Part shown: positions 62,497 through 64,000 of the stretch, one piece after another | How the letters are laid out: every line of letters begins with the position of its first letter | Position numbering within the stretch: position 1 is the stretch's first letter | Assembly (NCBI RefSeq): GCF_003610695.1 | Contig: NZ_RAQH01000009.1 | Span: 124,001 to 188,000, forward strand | Direction: 5' to 3' | From: Epilithonimonas arachidiradicis | Lineage (GTDB): Bacteria > Bacteroidota > Bacteroidia > Flavobacteriales > Weeksellaceae | Length of the DNA: 64,000 bases | Translations under genes and position numbers: made by a program | Notes under the pieces: model-generated | Told to the model about the DNA's origin: nothing | The model's input: the letters and a program-made list of their open reading frames with translations, nothing else | The model's database searches: none

Positions 62497-63426
62497 ATGA
62501 TATACGTTGGTTTTATTGTCTTTTTTGGATTAATAACATTATTTGCGTCGTTCTTTACAGTTAAACAGGAAACAGCAGCAATTGTTGAACGTTTGGGGAA
62601 ATTTCATTCGGTAAGACATTCGGGTCTTCAGCTTAAAATTCCGTTTATTGATCAGATTTCCAAAAGAATGAATCTTAGAATTCAACAATTGGATGTGATG
62701 ATTGATACCAAAACCTTGGATAATGTTTTTATCAAAATGAAAGTTTCTGTCCAGTATCAGGTTATCAGAACTCAGGTTGGAGATGCGTATTACAGATTAG
62801 AAAACCCCGAATCGCAGATCACTTCTTTTGTTTTTGATGTTGTGAGAGCAGAGGTTCCGAAGTTAAAACTGGATGATGTTTTTGTTAGAAAAGATGATAT
62901 TGCTGTTGCTGTAAAAGGTGAACTCCAGGAAGCGATGAACAGTTATGGTTATGATATCATCAAAGCATTGGTGACTGATATCGATCCTGATGAGCAGGTA
63001 AAACATGCCATGAACAGAATTAATGCGGCAGAACGCGAAAAGACAGCGGCAGAATATGAATCTGAAGCACAAAGAATCAGAATTGTTGCCGTTGCAAAAG
63101 CTGAAGCCGAATCCAAAAAATTACAAGGGCAAGGTATAGCGGACCAAAGACGCGAAATTGCAAAAGGTCTTGAAGAATCTGTAAAAATGCTCAACAGTGT
63201 TCAGATTGAACCGCACGAAGCTTCTGCGCTGATTGTTGTAACACAGCATTATGATACGTTACAGTCTATTGGTGCCAACAACAGATCAAATCTCGTTTTG
63301 TTGCCTAATACACCAACTGCAGCGAGCACAATGCTCAATGATCTGGTAGCTGCGATGGCTGTTTCTAAGCAGATTGATAATGTTGATAATCCAAAACCTA
63401 ATCGGCAAAACCCTAATTTATTATAA
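62497..63426 (+). CDS. SPFH/stomatin-like membrane protein (QmcA-like)
   Basis: 309 aa. One N-terminal membrane helix (about residues 3-22), the stomatin/prohibitin domain (IVERLGKFHSVRHSGLQLKIPFIDQISKRM, 32-200), then a coiled helix EREKTAAEYESEAQRIRIVAVAKAEAESKKLQGQG and a Pro/Asn-rich end. It is QmcA-type by size and sequence order, unlike the SPFH gene at 58.6 kb. No NfeD-like partner is adjacent. Monocistronic with terminator. Confidence 0.92.
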   Translation: MIYVGFIVFFGLITLFASFFTVKQETAAIVERLGKFHSVRHSGLQLKIPFIDQISKRMNLRIQQLDVMIDTKTLDNVFIKMKVSVQYQVIRTQVGDAYYRLENPESQITSFVFDVVRAEVPKLKLDDVFVRKDDIAVAVKGELQEAMNSYGYDIIKALVTDIDPDEQVKHAMNRINAAEREKTAAEYESEAQRIRIVAVAKAEAESKKLQGQGIADQRREIAKGLEESVKMLNSVQIEPHEASALIVVTQHYDTLQSIGANNRSNLVLLPNTPTAASTMLNDLVAAMAVSKQIDNVDNPKPNRQNPNLL

Positions 63427-63431
63427 AAGAA

Positions 63432-63458
63432 AAAAGCCTGAATCAATCAGGCTTTTTT
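63432..63458. terminator. Bidirectional terminator
   Basis: 10-bp stem AAAAGCCTGA / TCAGGCTTTT with a 5-nt loop and T tails in both directions; it ends the SPFH gene and the AAA+ gene. Confidence 0.8.
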
Positions 63459-64000
63459 ATTCGTCATCAGGATGAAAACCAATGGTTCTTACAGGCTCTT
63501 CTTTGGCTTTGTAAGTTTCAAGCTCTTGTTTCAGATCTTCAATTCTTGCTGCAAAACGATCGTAGGAATTATCTTCCGCTTCGGACAAAAATTCCTGAAC
63601 ATTATTCAGATATTCGCCCGTGAGCTTGGAGGCAGATTCTTTCAAACAATTGTCTAGGATTCCTTGACTAATCTGGATGTTTTCGGTTTTGTTTTTCAGG
63701 TACAAACTTCGGATTCTTTTCTTCAAACTCTGCGTAAAATCAACCAGCATCGTGTTAGAAAAAACTCTCATCTTTTCAGCTGTTTCCTGCCAAAAAGGGA
63801 TTTGATCCGCTTTATTATTTTCTAATATTTTTAATAAAGTAGCATCTTTGCTCAGATTTTTTGTCATATTGAATAACAGCATCTCTGCCCGTTCCTGCTT
63901 ATTGGGTGGGAAAACTGGAATCAAAACATCGAATCTTCCTGGAGCGAGAATTTCGGATTCTATTCCAACCAATTCTTTTGCAGAACCAATCATTAGAAGA
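63457..64000 (-). CDS. AAA+ ATPase, C-terminal part, cut by the right edge
   Basis: The frame is open through the last base, so the N-terminus and Walker motifs are outside the window. Visible are about 180 residues, starting with LLMIGSAKELVGIESEILAPGRFDVLI, the second region of homology of classic AAA+ ATPases with the PGRFD sensor/arginine region, a helical lid and a long coiled tail (EDLKQELETYKAKEEPV). The protein it belongs to cannot be named. The ATG at 63993 is an internal Met, not the start. Confidence 0.75.
   Translation of the reverse strand, partial: LLMIGSAKELVGIESEILAPGRFDVLIPVFPPNKQERAEMLLFNMTKNLSKDATLLKILENNKADQIPFWQETAEKMRVFSNTMLVDFTQSLKKRIRSLYLKNKTENIQISQGILDNCLKESASKLTGEYLNNVQEFLSEAEDNSYDRFAARIEDLKQELETYKAKEEPVRTIGFHPDDE

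Noticed and set aside
1-64000. tRNA or rRNA genes
   Set aside because: No cloverleaf with TTCGAATC-like T arms or rRNA segment was seen in the gaps; this was judged by eye, not by a covariance search.

Overview
The window looks like a chromosomal segment of a low-GC member of the Bacteroidota, most likely a Chryseobacterium-like Weeksellaceae. The reasons are the TAnnTTTG promoter element in front of many genes, the general lack of Shine-Dalgarno sequences, a GLPGLI-family protein, two proteins with type IX secretion sorting domains, a homologue of PNGase F (first characterised in Elizabethkingia), a ccsBA fusion and DUF4153, DUF2490 and DUF1684 proteins. No rRNA or tRNA gene, CRISPR array, prophage or intact insertion sequence was seen. 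The species is inferred from gene content, not from a search.

Layout. 0-14 kb: a left-edge aldose epimerase, an orphan sensor kinase, a DEAD-box-type helicase, two duplicated lipocalin-like lipoproteins, a NatAB-type ABC exporter, a decayed IS110 transposase, an RsmI-like methyltransferase, an AI-2E-family permease, a small AT-rich accessory patch with an unknown protein and two tiny ORFs, and a MutS2 without its Smr nuclease domain. 14-18 kb: a YceI / outer-membrane barrel / YceI-like operon, the first of two paralogous 116-117 aa unknown proteins, and a small membrane protein. 18-30 kb: a TonB-dependent receptor, then the oxidative pentose phosphate operon gnd-zwf-pgl, two Cof-type HAD phosphatases, a periplasmic sugar dehydrogenase lipoprotein, a stand-alone receiver protein and a CinA-like amidohydrolase.

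30-43 kb lies mostly on the minus strand: a Cu(I) P-type ATPase with four heavy-metal-binding domains, secreted and small membrane proteins, a GLPGLI protein interrupted near its C-terminus by an in-frame stop, an S41 protease next to an alpha/beta hydrolase, an EamA transporter, an aspartyl-protease-like protein, an XRE regulator, an AraC regulator fused to an HMA-like domain, and a T9SS beta-helix protein. 43-55 kb: aldo/keto reductase, RRM protein, DUF4153 / BlaI-like / PAP2 genes, pyruvate dehydrogenase E1-alpha and E2 (no E1-beta here), DUF2490 protein, an HD alarmone-hydrolase-like protein and FtsK. 55-64 kb: ccsBA cytochrome c assembly fusion, an SPFH protein paired with an Arc-type repressor too short for standard gene cutoffs, a tyrosine phosphatase lipoprotein, the PNGase F-like glycosidase, a second SPFH protein and a right-edge AAA+ ATPase.

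Most genes are ordinary core functions. The less explained material is intergenic: a ~21-bp-period repeat array next to a dispersed palindromic element at 50.7-51.1 kb, two further copies of that element, two other palindromic repeat families, a heptamer repeat inside the pdh locus, leader hairpins over or near start codons, and several transcription starts that would give leaderless mRNAs. I found no clear undescribed multi-gene system. The best candidates are the SPFH/Arc pair, the HMA-AraC regulator, the repeat array and the paralogous 116/117 aa family.
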